64,000 nt of DNA from an uncultured Pelagibacteraceae bacterium (GTDB lineage Bacteria > Pseudomonadota > Alphaproteobacteria > Pelagibacterales > Pelagibacteraceae), in contig CACKPP010000001.1 in NCBI GenBank assembly GCA_902602105.1, positions 1 to 64,000 on the forward strand. Reading direction: 5' to 3'. The notes beneath the pieces were generated by a model. It did not search any database. It was not told the origin of the DNA and worked only from the letters and a program-made list of their open reading frames with translations. This document shows positions 8,995-17,160 of the stretch, piece after piece (within the stretch, counting starts at the first letter, position 1; every line of letters begins with the position of its first letter). The position numbers and the translations under genes are program-made.

Positions 8995-9979
8995 TATCTG
9001 TATATCCTTGGCTTAAAATAAAATCTAAAGTTATAAAAATAGAATTATTAAAATTACTTTTAATTTCAACTTCTAATTTACTGATTAGATAAATTAATTT
9101 TAGGATACTTTTAGAGTCCCATCTCAGTATTTGACTTTTTACAATTTCTTTTTCTTTCCAAAAAATTGGTGGTTTAGCAGAGGCAATTGTTTTTACAACA
9201 TCTCTATTTTTTTCAAATTCAACTGATAATTTAAATAATTTCTTTGCCTTAATTAAAAAGGTTCTTAAAATTATAATACAGTCTTCATTCTTGAAATTAT
9301 TTTCATTTAAAATATTGTGTAACTTGTTGGAATTTTTAGCCAAGCAATTATCAATTATCTCAGTTATTTTATGATTTTCACTTAAATTAATTAATTTTAA
9401 TAAATCTTCAGCTGATATTTTTTTTTTATTTTGTGCAAATATTTTAATTTTTTCTAGTTCATTTTTCAAATTATTTCTATCTCCTTTACACTTATCAACT
9501 ATTAAATTTATATTCTGTTGTGAAATTAAAATCTTTTCATTTTTAAAAAAAACAAACGCTAGTTTTGAAAGAGTTTCATTTGTGTCAGGATAAGTCGGTA
9601 TACATATTATTTCTTTTTCTTTTTCAAAGAAATTTCTAATTTTTGATTTTTTTTCAAGTAAATTTGAATTAAGGATAATTGTTATATCGTTAATTTTTTC
9701 AGAATGAATTAATTCAATTAAATTTTTTATTTTTTCAGTTACTTTTTTTATAACTATTATTTTATCATTTTCAAAAAAAGATTTTGTTTTTAAAGTCTCA
9801 ATAAAATTGTCGGAGTCTTTCAATATTTCATTTTCAAAATAAGTAGTTTTCTCTATTTTTTTTTTTACAATAATATTTTTTATTAGTTCATCTTTAAGTC
9901 CCTCGTTATCACCATAAAATAAAAATAGTTTATATTTATTTAGCTCAATTTTATTTAACTCATAAGCTTTAATTATCAT
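8984..9979 (-). CDS. holA: DNA polymerase III subunit delta
   Basis: Clamp-loader subunit that opens the beta sliding clamp. The 331-residue protein has the family start KAYELNKIELNKYKLFLFYGDNEGLKDELI, with the degenerate P-loop-like GDNEGL, and a weakly conserved AAA+ fold followed by a helical collar domain. Sequence is very Lys/Asn-rich, as usual for AT-rich genomes. Position after lptE and leuS and before parB is the usual alphaproteobacterial order. Its stop adjoins the parB stop; there is no room for a separate terminator. Confidence 0.9.
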   Translation of the reverse strand: MIIKAYELNKIELNKYKLFLFYGDNEGLKDELIKNIIVKKKIEKTTYFENEILKDSDNFIETLKTKSFFENDKIIVIKKVTEKIKNLIELIHSEKINDITIILNSNLLEKKSKIRNFFEKEKEIICIPTYPDTNETLSKLAFVFFKNEKILISQQNINLIVDKCKGDRNNLKNELEKIKIFAQNKKKISAEDLLKLINLSENHKITEIIDNCLAKNSNKLHNILNENNFKNEDCIIILRTFLIKAKKLFKLSVEFEKNRDVVKTIASAKPPIFWKEKEIVKSQILRWDSKSILKLIYLISKLEVEIKSNFNNSIFITLDFILSQGYTDTNN

Positions 9980-10432
9980 TTATAGAGATCTCAATTTAAG
10001 TATTAGTTTTTGGAAGATTTTATCAATAAGTTTATTTTTTACATTTTTTTTATATTGTTCTAATTCGAATTTATCAGACTGATTGTTAAAACTAAATTTT
10101 TCCTTAAATTCAATTATTTTATCTTCTTTATTTTTAAATTTTATTACTACTTTTGTATTCATGCTAATTTGAATTATCAATGGATCACCTTTGCTGTCTT
10201 TTGAAAGAGCTTCTTCAAAGTTATTTGTTGAAATTTCTAAGTTAATATTTTCTTTATCATTATTTTTGATCGCAGATTTTAAATTTCTTATTAAATAATT
10301 TGTGTTTATATCTTGGGTAATATTTTTAATTTTATTTATATTATAATTTATAGTATTTGTTTTAAGAATTGGTTGATATCCATTACAATTCGCTAAAAAT
10401 AAAATTAAAACTCCTAATAATAATCTTTTCAT
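9980..10432 (-). CDS. lptE: LPS-assembly lipoprotein LptE
   Basis: A 150-residue lipoprotein: signal peptide with lipobox FLANC, Cys16 as the lipidation site, then a mature domain starting NGYQPIL, the hallmark CG(Y/F)xP(L/I) of LptE/RlpB. It plugs the LptD barrel and delivers lipopolysaccharide to the outer leaflet. The start ATG overlaps the leuS stop (ATGA) and the gene abuts holA, so leuS-lptE-holA is one transcription unit. The family is poorly conserved; the call leans on lipobox, size and position. Confidence 0.85.
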   Translation of the reverse strand: MKRLLLGVLILFLANCNGYQPILKTNTINYNINKIKNITQDINTNYLIRNLKSAIKNNDKENINLEISTNNFEEALSKDSKGDPLIIQISMNTKVVIKFKNKEDKIIEFKEKFSFNNQSDKFELEQYKKNVKNKLIDKIFQKLILKLRSL

Positions 10433-12975
10433 TTTAATATAAAGTTGATTAGTTTATTTTGTACATAGATATTTCTTAATATTTTTTTTTCAGTAAAATA
10501 TTTTTGTAGCTCACTCTCTTTTTTAATTTTATTTATTAAGTCTTTTTCATTAATATTGTAATCGCACAAAATTAAGCCTCTTTTCTTTCCATTAAATTGT
10601 ACAACAATGTTAGTTGTTTTTTTATCTAAAAATTTCTTATTAACTTGAGGCCAGTCAAATATTATATTTTCTCCAAGAGTTTTTAAACATTCTGAGATTA
10701 AATGTGGTAAGACAGGTTGCATTATTTTTAATATTTTTATGTAATTTTCTTTTAAATTTTTAAAAGCAAACCCTTTATCCTTTTTAAGTTTATATAAAAA
10801 ATTATAGATTTCATAAAAATTAGCAATTATTACATTGTAATGGAAGTTTTCAAGATTGAATGATAATTTTTGAATTATCTCATTAGTAAATACATCAATC
10901 TCAATATTTACTTCTTTATTTTCATTATTTTTTAAAAAGGTATCTCTTAAATTAGTATGTAATGCCCAAAACTTTTGAATAAACTTGTAGGAAGCTTGCA
11001 TACCTTGTTCTGACCATTGTACATCTTTTTCAGGAGGGCTATCTGATAAAATAAAAAATCTCACTGAATCGGCTCCATAATTTTCAATCATAACTTCAGG
11101 ATCTATTGTATTTTTTTTTGATTTAGACATTGACTCAGATGGGCCCACTTTAACTTTAATATCTGGATTTTTTTTTAAAAAATAATCTTTACCATTATCG
11201 CTAATGACCTCATCAGGACTTAACCAATTATTTTGATAACTGTATGTTTCGTGACAGACCATACCTTGTGTAAATAGTCCTTTAAATGGTTCTGATAAAT
11301 TAAATTTGTCATTTTGGTATGCTAAAGCTTTTGTAAAAAATCTAGAATATAAAAGATGAAGTATTGCATGTTCAACACCACCAATGTATTGGTCAACAGG
11401 CATCCAGTAATTTATTTCATCAATATTGAAACCTTCTGATACATTTTTGGATGAGCAGAATCTTAAAAAATACCATGAGGAGTCTACAAATGTATCAAGT
11501 GTATCTGTCTCCAAAGTGCATTTTTTATTATTTATAGTTATTTTTTTCCAATCTGTTTGATGATCTAAAGGATTGCCATTTACATTTAAATTGATTTTTT
11601 CAGGTAGCCTAATTGGTAATTTATCAATAGGTACTTTAATGATTTCGCTTTTATCATTATATGCAATTGGAATTGGGCAGCCCCAATATCTTTGTCTTGA
11701 AATTCCCCAATCTTTAAGTCTGAAATTAATTTTTTTTTTTCCAAGTTTTCTTTCTTCTAAAATTTCAATTGTTTTTGTAACAGACTCCTCTGGGGCATTT
11801 AAACCGTCCAAAAAGTTAGAATTAAATAATTTTCCTGCTCCTGGATAAGCTTTTTTATCAATAGTAAAGTTATCCTTAGTATTTTCTGGTTTTACGACTG
11901 GTATTACTTTTAATTTATATTTTAAAGCAAAATCTAAATCTCTTTGATCATGAGCCGGGCAACCAAAAACAGCACCAAAACCGTAGTCCATTAGAACAAA
12001 ATTTGCAAAATAAACAGGGACTTTTTGCTTTTCATCTAGAGGATTAATTGCATTTAAGTTTGTTTTAAAACCTAATTTTTCAGCCTGTGAAATAGATTCT
12101 TCAGTAGTTCCTGTTTTTGAACATTGGTCTTTAAATTGTTGAAAATTTTGGTCTTTTTCGTATATTTTTGCTATCGGATGATCGACTGATATTGCTAAAA
12201 ATGATATACCAAACAACGTATCAGGGCGCGTAGTGAAACATTTTATTTCTTTTACTTTTGTGTCTCCTTCAATTTTGAAATTTAATTCGCATCCAAAAGA
12301 TTTACCAATCCAATTTTTTTGCATTAATTTTACTTTAGATGGCCAATCTTCAAGAGAGTCTAAGCTTTTCAAAAGATCATCAGAAAATTTGGTAATATTA
12401 AAAAACCATTGATTTAATTTTTTTCTTTCAACAATAGCACCAGATCTCCAACCCTTTCCATTAATTACTTGTTCATTTGCTAAGACAGTTTTGTCTATTG
12501 GGTCCCAATTTACATAATTTTCTTTACGATAAACTAACCCTTTATCATAAAGATCTAAAAAAAATTTCTGTTGATGTTTGTAATAATCTGCAGAACAAGT
12601 AGAAATTTCTCTTTCCCAGTCTATTGATAAACCTAAACTTTTTAATTGGGTCTTCATGTTCAAAATATTTTTTTCAGTCCAATCTTTTGGATCTAAATTA
12701 TGGAGTTTTGCTGCATTTTCTGCTGGCATACCAAAAGAATCCCAACCCATTGGATGCAGAACATTGAAACCTTTAAGAGCCTTATATCTTGATAGAACAT
12801 CACCAATTGTATAATTTCGAACATGACCCATATGAATTTTACCTGAAGGATATGGAAACATCTCTAAACAATAAAATTTTTTTTTATCTTTATTTATTTT
12901 AGCTTCAAAAAAATTATTTTTTTTCCAATACTCTTGCCAGTCCTTTTCTATTTTTTTGAAATTATATCTATCCAC
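10429..12975 (-). CDS. leuS: Leucyl-tRNA synthetase
   Basis: Class I synthetase charging tRNA-Leu, 848 residues. HIGH motif appears as [15 protein letters not shown] (around residue 42-56); the CP1 editing domain contains the [12 protein letters not shown] threonine-rich peptide near 245; the leucyl-specific [16 protein letters not shown] follows near 420. The KMSKS loop reads SMSKS ([14 protein letters not shown] near 612), keeping the key second lysine but with Ser for the first. The start is GTG; no in-frame ATG lies near. First gene of leuS-lptE-holA. Confidence 0.96.
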   Translation of the reverse strand: MDRYNFKKIEKDWQEYWKKNNFFEAKINKDKKKFYCLEMFPYPSGKIHMGHVRNYTIGDVLSRYKALKGFNVLHPMGWDSFGMPAENAAKLHNLDPKDWTEKNILNMKTQLKSLGLSIDWEREISTCSADYYKHQQKFFLDLYDKGLVYRKENYVNWDPIDKTVLANEQVINGKGWRSGAIVERKKLNQWFFNITKFSDDLLKSLDSLEDWPSKVKLMQKNWIGKSFGCELNFKIEGDTKVKEIKCFTTRPDTLFGISFLAISVDHPIAKIYEKDQNFQQFKDQCSKTGTTEESISQAEKLGFKTNLNAINPLDEKQKVPVYFANFVLMDYGFGAVFGCPAHDQRDLDFALKYKLKVIPVVKPENTKDNFTIDKKAYPGAGKLFNSNFLDGLNAPEESVTKTIEILEERKLGKKKINFRLKDWGISRQRYWGCPIPIAYNDKSEIIKVPIDKLPIRLPEKINLNVNGNPLDHQTDWKKITINNKKCTLETDTLDTFVDSSWYFLRFCSSKNVSEGFNIDEINYWMPVDQYIGGVEHAILHLLYSRFFTKALAYQNDKFNLSEPFKGLFTQGMVCHETYSYQNNWLSPDEVISDNGKDYFLKKNPDIKVKVGPSESMSKSKKNTIDPEVMIENYGADSVRFFILSDSPPEKDVQWSEQGMQASYKFIQKFWALHTNLRDTFLKNNENKEVNIEIDVFTNEIIQKLSFNLENFHYNVIIANFYEIYNFLYKLKKDKGFAFKNLKENYIKILKIMQPVLPHLISECLKTLGENIIFDWPQVNKKFLDKKTTNIVVQFNGKKRGLILCDYNINEKDLINKIKKESELQKYFTEKKILRNIYVQNKLINFILK

Positions 12976-12990
12976 AAATCTGCTTAAGAT

Positions 12991-13554
12991 TTACTCGTTT
13001 TCGCCGCTGAAAACTTTTTTAGGCCTGTTTTTTTTAATTTTTTTATCATAATCTTTTTGATAAAGAGCTGCCTTTTTTAAAATTTTGGTTTTAATTTGAT
13101 CATTTAACTCAGAATTAATTTTTTTTACTATACATTGATTGTTTTGATTACAATTTTTTTTCCTAATATCAATTTTTAAACCATCAGCTCTAATTTCATT
13201 ACTTAAGAAAGTAATTGTAACTTTTACAGACTCATTTAAGTTATCTTCGCTATACCAATCAGTAATAATTAATCCACCTGCATAATCAACACTTGCTAAA
13301 CTCATAAAATCAATTGTATCTAGTGAAGCTCTCCAAAGAGGATTTGATGATGCAAACATAAAGTTAGTATCACCACGTTTTTTTCCAATATCAAATAACA
13401 CACCTTTTCCATCCTTAACATTTTGTCTCGCTCTTTTTTTGCCATCTGGCTCTGCAGGCTTAGACCAATCTGCTTTTGGTAATCCTCCGCATGATGAAAG
13501 GTTAAGTATAGATATAATAATTAAAAATTTTGCAATAGTTTTGATAAAATTCAT
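12991..13554 (-). CDS. DUF3576 lipoprotein
   Basis: An alphaproteobacterial family of unknown function that habitually sits beside leuS. From the chosen ATG (187 residues) there is a clean lipoprotein signal, MNFIKTIAKFLIIISILNLS followed by SCGG, with Cys22 the lipidated residue. The mature part has conserved SNPLWRASLDTIDFMSL and GGLIITDWYSEDN phrases. The longer frame to 13641 would destroy the signal peptide and run through the palindrome upstream of the porin, so I rejected it. Location: inner side of outer membrane or periplasm, inferred. Confidence 0.85.
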   Translation of the reverse strand: MNFIKTIAKFLIIISILNLSSCGGLPKADWSKPAEPDGKKRARQNVKDGKGVLFDIGKKRGDTNFMFASSNPLWRASLDTIDFMSLASVDYAGGLIITDWYSEDNLNESVKVTITFLSNEIRADGLKIDIRKKNCNQNNQCIVKKINSELNDQIKTKILKKAALYQKDYDKKIKKNRPKKVFSGENE

Positions 13555-13602
13555 ACTAAATGATGGTTTATCCCAATAAATCGCTATTTCAAAAGATAAA
13601 TT

Positions 13603-13620
13603 TGTTGCATAAATGCAACA
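13603..13620. promoter_or_regulatory. Perfect 18-bp palindrome upstream of the porin gene
   Basis: TGTTGCAT-AA-ATGCAACA, perfect dyad of 8+8 bases with a 2-base centre. It lies in the gap between divergent genes (DUF3576 lipoprotein and porin), about 75 bases above the porin -10 box and 49 bases before the lipoprotein start. Shape and position suit a transcription-factor operator; the factor is unknown. Confidence 0.5.
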
Positions 13621-13670
13621 TATTATAAAAAAAGATAGCAAAAACGAGAATTATTAAAAAAAACCATGTT

Positions 13671-13699
13671 TTATTGGTAGAAAACCTCATTCATATAAT
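13671..13699 (+). promoter_or_regulatory. Candidate porin promoter
   Basis: A perfect -10 TATAAT (13694-13699) with a weak -35 TTATTG (13671-13676) at 17 bases. Start would be near 13706, giving a 20-base leader that contains AAGGAGA at 13717-13723, the strongest kind of Shine-Dalgarno in this window, four bases before the ATG. Confidence 0.5.
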
Positions 13700-13726
13700 T
13701 TTTATTATATAACAAAAAGGAGAAAT

Positions 13727-14752
13727 ATGAATAACTTTAAAAAAATCGGTGTATCTGCTCTTGCAGGTTCACTAGCTATGACAGCAGCAAATGCTGTTGA
13801 TTATGCTGTAACAGGTGATGCTGTAATTAAGTTTGCATCAATCGATGCACCTGCTTCAGCTGATACTTCAAACGGTAAAGGTGTTGGTGTTGACACTGAC
13901 CTTTATTTTAATGCTTCTGGCGAATTAGATAACGGTTGGTCTGTTGCGTTTTTCCAAGCTGCAAATACACATTCAGCATGGTCAAACTCATCTTCACAAG
14001 TAACAATCGGAATGGGTTCACTAGGTACGTTACAAGTAAATAACGTTGCTGGAGCAAAAGCTAATGGTATTGACGACGTAATGCCAGCTGCTTACAACGA
14101 AACATGGGATGGTTTAGCACTTACAACTGATAACCCATCTTTTTTCGGTGCTTCAACAGCAAGTGGTTCAGTTGATTACAGAATCCCAGCTCAAGAAATG
14201 ATGGGAGCTACAGTTAACGCTTCAGTTACTTTTGATCCAAACTCAGACATAGGAGCTCCGGCTGCTGGTGCTGTTGGTGCATCAACTGTAACAGGTACTG
14301 CATTTACAGTTCAAATCGCTCACGAGAGTGGTCTTGAAATCGGTGCTGGTACAGAGACAATTGAAAATGGTGATACAGCTAAATCAGCTACTTCAACTGC
14401 TTCTGATGAAGAAAACACAACTGGTTACATTAAATATGCTATGGGACCTTTATCTGTAGGTTATCAAGAAGCGTATCAAAACTCTGCAAATGGTTCAGCT
14501 GACAACGAAGCTGAATTTTGGGGTGTTGCATACACTGCTGGTGACTTCTCGATATCATATGGTGAGTCAAGTTTAACTGACCATTCATTAAATGGTTCAA
14601 CTACTGTATCTAGAGAGAATGAGTCAGTTCAAGCAACTTATACTATGGGTGCTATGACTTTAGGTGCAGCTATTGCTGAAACTGGTAACGCAGGTGGTAT
14701 AGCAGGTAACACTTACGAAGAAACAGAATTATCTGTATCTTTTGCATTCTAA
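13727..14752 (+). CDS. Outer-membrane porin
   Basis: Trimeric general porin of the Gram-negative alphaproteobacterial type. A 341-residue precursor with Sec signal MNNFKKIGVSALAGSLAMTA then ANA, cleaved after Ala23; the mature chain shows alternating strand patterns (GDAVIKFASID, FNASGELDNGWSVAFFQ, VTIGMGSLGTLQVNN) and ends in ELSVSFAF with the terminal Phe that the BAM machine recognises. Its base composition and codon choice are noticeably less AT-rich than its neighbours (many GCT, GGT, ACT, AAC codons), as expected of a very highly expressed gene. It is monocistronic: strong ribosome site before, intrinsic terminator after. Substrate preference unknown. Confidence 0.9.
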   Translation: MNNFKKIGVSALAGSLAMTAANAVDYAVTGDAVIKFASIDAPASADTSNGKGVGVDTDLYFNASGELDNGWSVAFFQAANTHSAWSNSSSQVTIGMGSLGTLQVNNVAGAKANGIDDVMPAAYNETWDGLALTTDNPSFFGASTASGSVDYRIPAQEMMGATVNASVTFDPNSDIGAPAAGAVGASTVTGTAFTVQIAHESGLEIGAGTETIENGDTAKSATSTASDEENTTGYIKYAMGPLSVGYQEAYQNSANGSADNEAEFWGVAYTAGDFSISYGESSLTDHSLNGSTTVSRENESVQATYTMGAMTLGAAIAETGNAGGIAGNTYEETELSVSFAF

Positions 14753-14770
14753 TTTAGTTTAGATTAAATA

Positions 14771-15328
14771 TTAAAAGGGCCCCTTATTAAGGGGCCTTTT
14801 TTTTTCAAAAAAAGAAATACCAGCAAATCCAATAGAGTTAGTTAAATTTAGTTTAGCTATATTTTTAATAGAAACACCACCAAGAGCAACAACATTTAAT
14901 TTTGTTAAACTTGTTATTTTTCTAAATTTATTTAGACCTAAGAAATTTTTATTCATTTTAAATAGTGAGGACAAAAACAAAATTTTAACGTTCTGTTTTA
15001 CTTTAGTGTTGATTTCATTAATATTATGAGCAGATCCTATTAATTGAAATTTTTTATTAATAGAATAAGAAAGGTGTTTATAATCTTTATTAAAAGCTGG
15101 GATATAAGCCCCATCTAAATTAAGATTAATTGCTAATTTAATATTGTTAGATAAAAAAAATTTAATTTTTTTTTTTCTACATAAATCTCTTAAAATTAAT
15201 ATTTTATTAATATCTAAATCATCATGATAATTACGAAATATTATATTAATATTTTTTACTTGATTAGTAATTAAATTTGTATCGTACTCACTTATAAAGT
15301 AATATTTTTTATAATTAAATTTATGCAT
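14771..15328 (-). CDS. ThiE/TenI-like thiamine phosphate synthase family protein
   Basis: A 185-residue TIM-barrel protein resembling thiamine-phosphate synthase and TenI. Visible: YYFISEYD first strand, LCRKKKIKFFLSNN (like the canonical hydroxyl-binding strand), NLDGAYIP, GSAHNINEI (canonical G-S-T-H), and VVALGGVSIKNI (phosphate-binding GGV/I). The canonical ThiE Arg/Lys pyrimidine site and the Q.R.K motif are poorly preserved, and SAR11 is known to need external thiamine precursors, so it may not be a true ThiE. I started it at the ATG inside the palindrome ATGCAT at 15323-15328, whose other strand starts the yggS gene. Confidence 0.65.
   Translation of the reverse strand: MHKFNYKKYYFISEYDTNLITNQVKNINIIFRNYHDDLDINKILILRDLCRKKKIKFFLSNNIKLAINLNLDGAYIPAFNKDYKHLSYSINKKFQLIGSAHNINEINTKVKQNVKILFLSSLFKMNKNFLGLNKFRKITSLTKLNVVALGGVSIKNIAKLNLTNSIGFAGISFFEKKRPLNKGPF
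14773..14805 (+). terminator. Intrinsic terminator of the porin gene, inside the end of the convergent gene
   Basis: AAAAGGGCCCCTTA pairs with TAAGGGGCCTTTTT (one G-U pair, tight A/T loop), followed by an unbroken T-run. Because it is flanked by A-runs on the left and T-runs on the right it can work in both directions. It overlaps the last ten codons and the stop of the convergent ThiE-like gene, which therefore encodes the terminator in its C-terminus (RPLNKGPF). Confidence 0.9.
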
Positions 15329-15982
15329 GAAACAGTCCAAAAACTAATACATATTGAAAAACTTGTAAAATCTAAAGAGAAAGATTTTAATTTATCAAAA
15401 ACCCCAATTATTGTTGCGGTTTCAAAAACATTTAAATTAGATAGAATTTTACCTTTGATAGATCATGGCCACTTAGATTATGGTGAAAATAAAGTCCAGG
15501 AGGCTATTGATAAATGGTCTGAAATCAAAAAAAAAAATTCAACAATTAAATTACATTTAATAGGTAAATTACAAACTAATAAAGTTAAGACAGCATTAAC
15601 AATTTTTGATTTTATTCATTCATTAGATAGTCAAAAATTAGCAAAAAAAATTGCTGATGAACAACTGAAACAAAATAAAAAAGTGAAAGTATTTATTCAA
15701 GTTAATATTGGTAATGAAGATCAAAAATCTGGGATCAAAAAACAAGATTTAAATGATTTTTATTCTTATTGCAAAAAATTAAATTTAGATGTTATTGGTT
15801 TAATGTGTTTGCCTCCAATAGATCTCGATCCTGTTCCATTCTTTAAAGAGTTAAAAATATTAAATACGAGTTTAAATTTACCAGAATTAAGTATGGGTAT
15901 GTCAGCTGATTACATAAAAGCAGTTGAAAATTTTTCAACATATTTAAGAATAGGTTCAAACATATTTGGAAAAAGAATTTAA
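15323..15982 (+). CDS. YggS-family pyridoxal-phosphate homeostasis protein
   Basis: PLP-binding alanine-racemase-fold protein (219 residues) that buffers pyridoxal phosphate. The PLP lysine is in IIVAVSKTFKLD (Lys35 region); GENKVQEAIDKW, LHLIGKLQTNK and the C-terminal LSMGMSADYIKAV and LRIGSNIFG phosphate-binding motifs are all typical. Divergent from the ThiE-like gene with start codons sharing the palindrome ATGCAT, so its promoter must lie inside that neighbour. It ends overlapping the convergent L,D-transpeptidase by four bases. Confidence 0.93.
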   Translation: MHETVQKLIHIEKLVKSKEKDFNLSKTPIIVAVSKTFKLDRILPLIDHGHLDYGENKVQEAIDKWSEIKKKNSTIKLHLIGKLQTNKVKTALTIFDFIHSLDSQKLAKKIADEQLKQNKKVKVFIQVNIGNEDQKSGIKKQDLNDFYSYCKKLNLDVIGLMCLPPIDLDPVPFFKELKILNTSLNLPELSMGMSADYIKAVENFSTYLRIGSNIFGKRI

Positions 15983-16473
15983 GATATTTTTATTTTTGTT
16001 TTTGAATTTATGAGCTTTAACATAATTAAAAAATCTTTTTTTTTTAAAGCAATACAGCCCAATGTTGGTTTGTAGTTTTTGGTAAGGTGAATAAAAATAC
16101 AACTTCCTTTACCAGGTATTCTTTTTTTAGAATTATACTTTATTGGTATTATAAGATTATATTTATCATCTTTTCTAAAAAGTTTTTCGTGATGTATTTT
16201 TTTATTTATCTTAATAAGTTTATTGTAATTTTTTTTATTATTTACATCATCACACCAACCCATATTTTTTCTAATAACTATATTTTGCAAATTTGTGATT
16301 GGTCTTTTAATTCTATCTTTCCTATAAAATAACTGCCCTAATTTAAATGTCCCAAATGGAGTTTTACGGTCACCCTCAACTTTTTTTTTACTTATTCCTC
16401 GTTTTCCAATACTACATCTAAACTTAAAATCATCAACTTTAAGAGTATATTTATTTTTCAACGAAATTATCAT
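15979..16473 (-). CDS. L,D-transpeptidase (YkuD) family protein
   Basis: A 164-residue protein with the YkuD catalytic signature: His129 in IFIHL and Cys140 in PTLGCIAL, separated as in the H-x(~10)-GC motif, plus GKGSCIFIHL just before. YkuD enzymes cross-link peptidoglycan or attach proteins to it. Oddly there is no visible signal peptide or membrane anchor, a feature of a small alphaproteobacterial subgroup, so export is unexplained. Divergent from a winged-helix regulator with start codons only one base apart. Confidence 0.8.
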   Translation of the reverse strand: MIISLKNKYTLKVDDFKFRCSIGKRGISKKKVEGDRKTPFGTFKLGQLFYRKDRIKRPITNLQNIVIRKNMGWCDDVNNKKNYNKLIKINKKIHHEKLFRKDDKYNLIIPIKYNSKKRIPGKGSCIFIHLTKNYKPTLGCIALKKKDFLIMLKLINSKTKIKIS

Positions 16474-16474
16474 A

Positions 16475-17047
16475 ATGTATTTATATATGAATAATCAAAA
16501 TTTGCTTATTTACGAGTCAAAACCATTTTATAATATTTTTAATGAATTAAAAGATTCTTTAAGCTTTGATATAACTTATGTTTCAAAAAAAGAATTTTCT
16601 GAGCTTGATTTAAGTAGGTTTAACAACTATTTAATTTTAACCTCTGAGAATTTAAATGTATCCAATCAATTAATGTTTGAAAATTCTCCTATCGGATTTC
16701 AGAAACTGTTGGAAAAAATCAATATTCAATTTTTAAAACAGAAATTTAACAAACAATCAAACATTAATATTGGTAATTATATTATTAATATTAATTCTAG
16801 AGAAATGTTATTAAATAATGAAAAGTTAAAACTTACTGAAAAAGAAGTTAATACCATTATTTATCTTTTTAAAAAAAATAAATCAATAAGCATTGATGAG
16901 TTACAACAAAATGTTTGGCTTTACCATTCGGAATTAGAGACACATACTGTAGAAACACATATTCATAGGCTTAGAAAAAAAATTAAAGAAAAATTTAATG
17001 ATGGTAATTTTATAGTCAGTTCTAAGAAAGGTTATTTAATAAATTGA
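16475..17047 (+). CDS. OmpR-type winged-helix regulator with a degenerate receiver
   Basis: 190 residues. The C-terminal half (about 100-190) is a clear Trans_reg_C winged helix: GNYIININSREMLLNNEKLKLTEKEVNTIIYLF and ETHTVETHIHRLRKKI with the recognition helix, ending VSSKKGYLIN. The N-terminal half is receiver-sized but lacks the phospho-acceptor Asp pair and the conserved Lys, so it is probably not phosphorylated. Starts could be the ATG at 16475 or the ATG at 16487; neither has a Shine-Dalgarno. Its TGA overlaps the TTG of the ArfA-like frame by four bases, suggesting cotranscription. Targets unknown; the divergent transpeptidase is an obvious candidate. Confidence 0.75.
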   Translation: MYLYMNNQNLLIYESKPFYNIFNELKDSLSFDITYVSKKEFSELDLSRFNNYLILTSENLNVSNQLMFENSPIGFQKLLEKINIQFLKQKFNKQSNINIGNYIININSREMLLNNEKLKLTEKEVNTIIYLFKKNKSISIDELQQNVWLYHSELETHTVETHIHRLRKKIKEKFNDGNFIVSSKKGYLIN

Positions 17048-17160
17048 AAAAAAAAAATGTTTTCGCAAAAGATTTATTTACTAAAAAATATAAAATTCAA
17101 ATTATCAGACCTAAAAAAGGAAAGGGTAGTTTTAAGAGAAAAAAAAAAGTTAAAGCCTAG
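17044..17160 (+). CDS. arfA: ArfA-like alternative ribosome-rescue microprotein
   Basis: A 38-codon frame with a TTG start overlapping the upstream TGA (TTGA). The translation has NVFAKDLFTKKY, then KIQIIRPKKGKGSFKRKKK and a short tail. E. coli ArfA has the equivalent [21 protein letters not shown]: the KKGKGS(Y/F)-x-(R)K block, the preceding aromatic-basic-x-x-V/I pattern and the overall charge agree. ArfA sits in the empty mRNA channel of stalled ribosomes and recruits RF2. The frame ends inside the convergent kinase by 11 bases. Assigned from motif only; the short length and TTG start keep it below certainty. Confidence 0.7.
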   Translation: MKKKNVFAKDLFTKKYKIQIIRPKKGKGSFKRKKKVKA

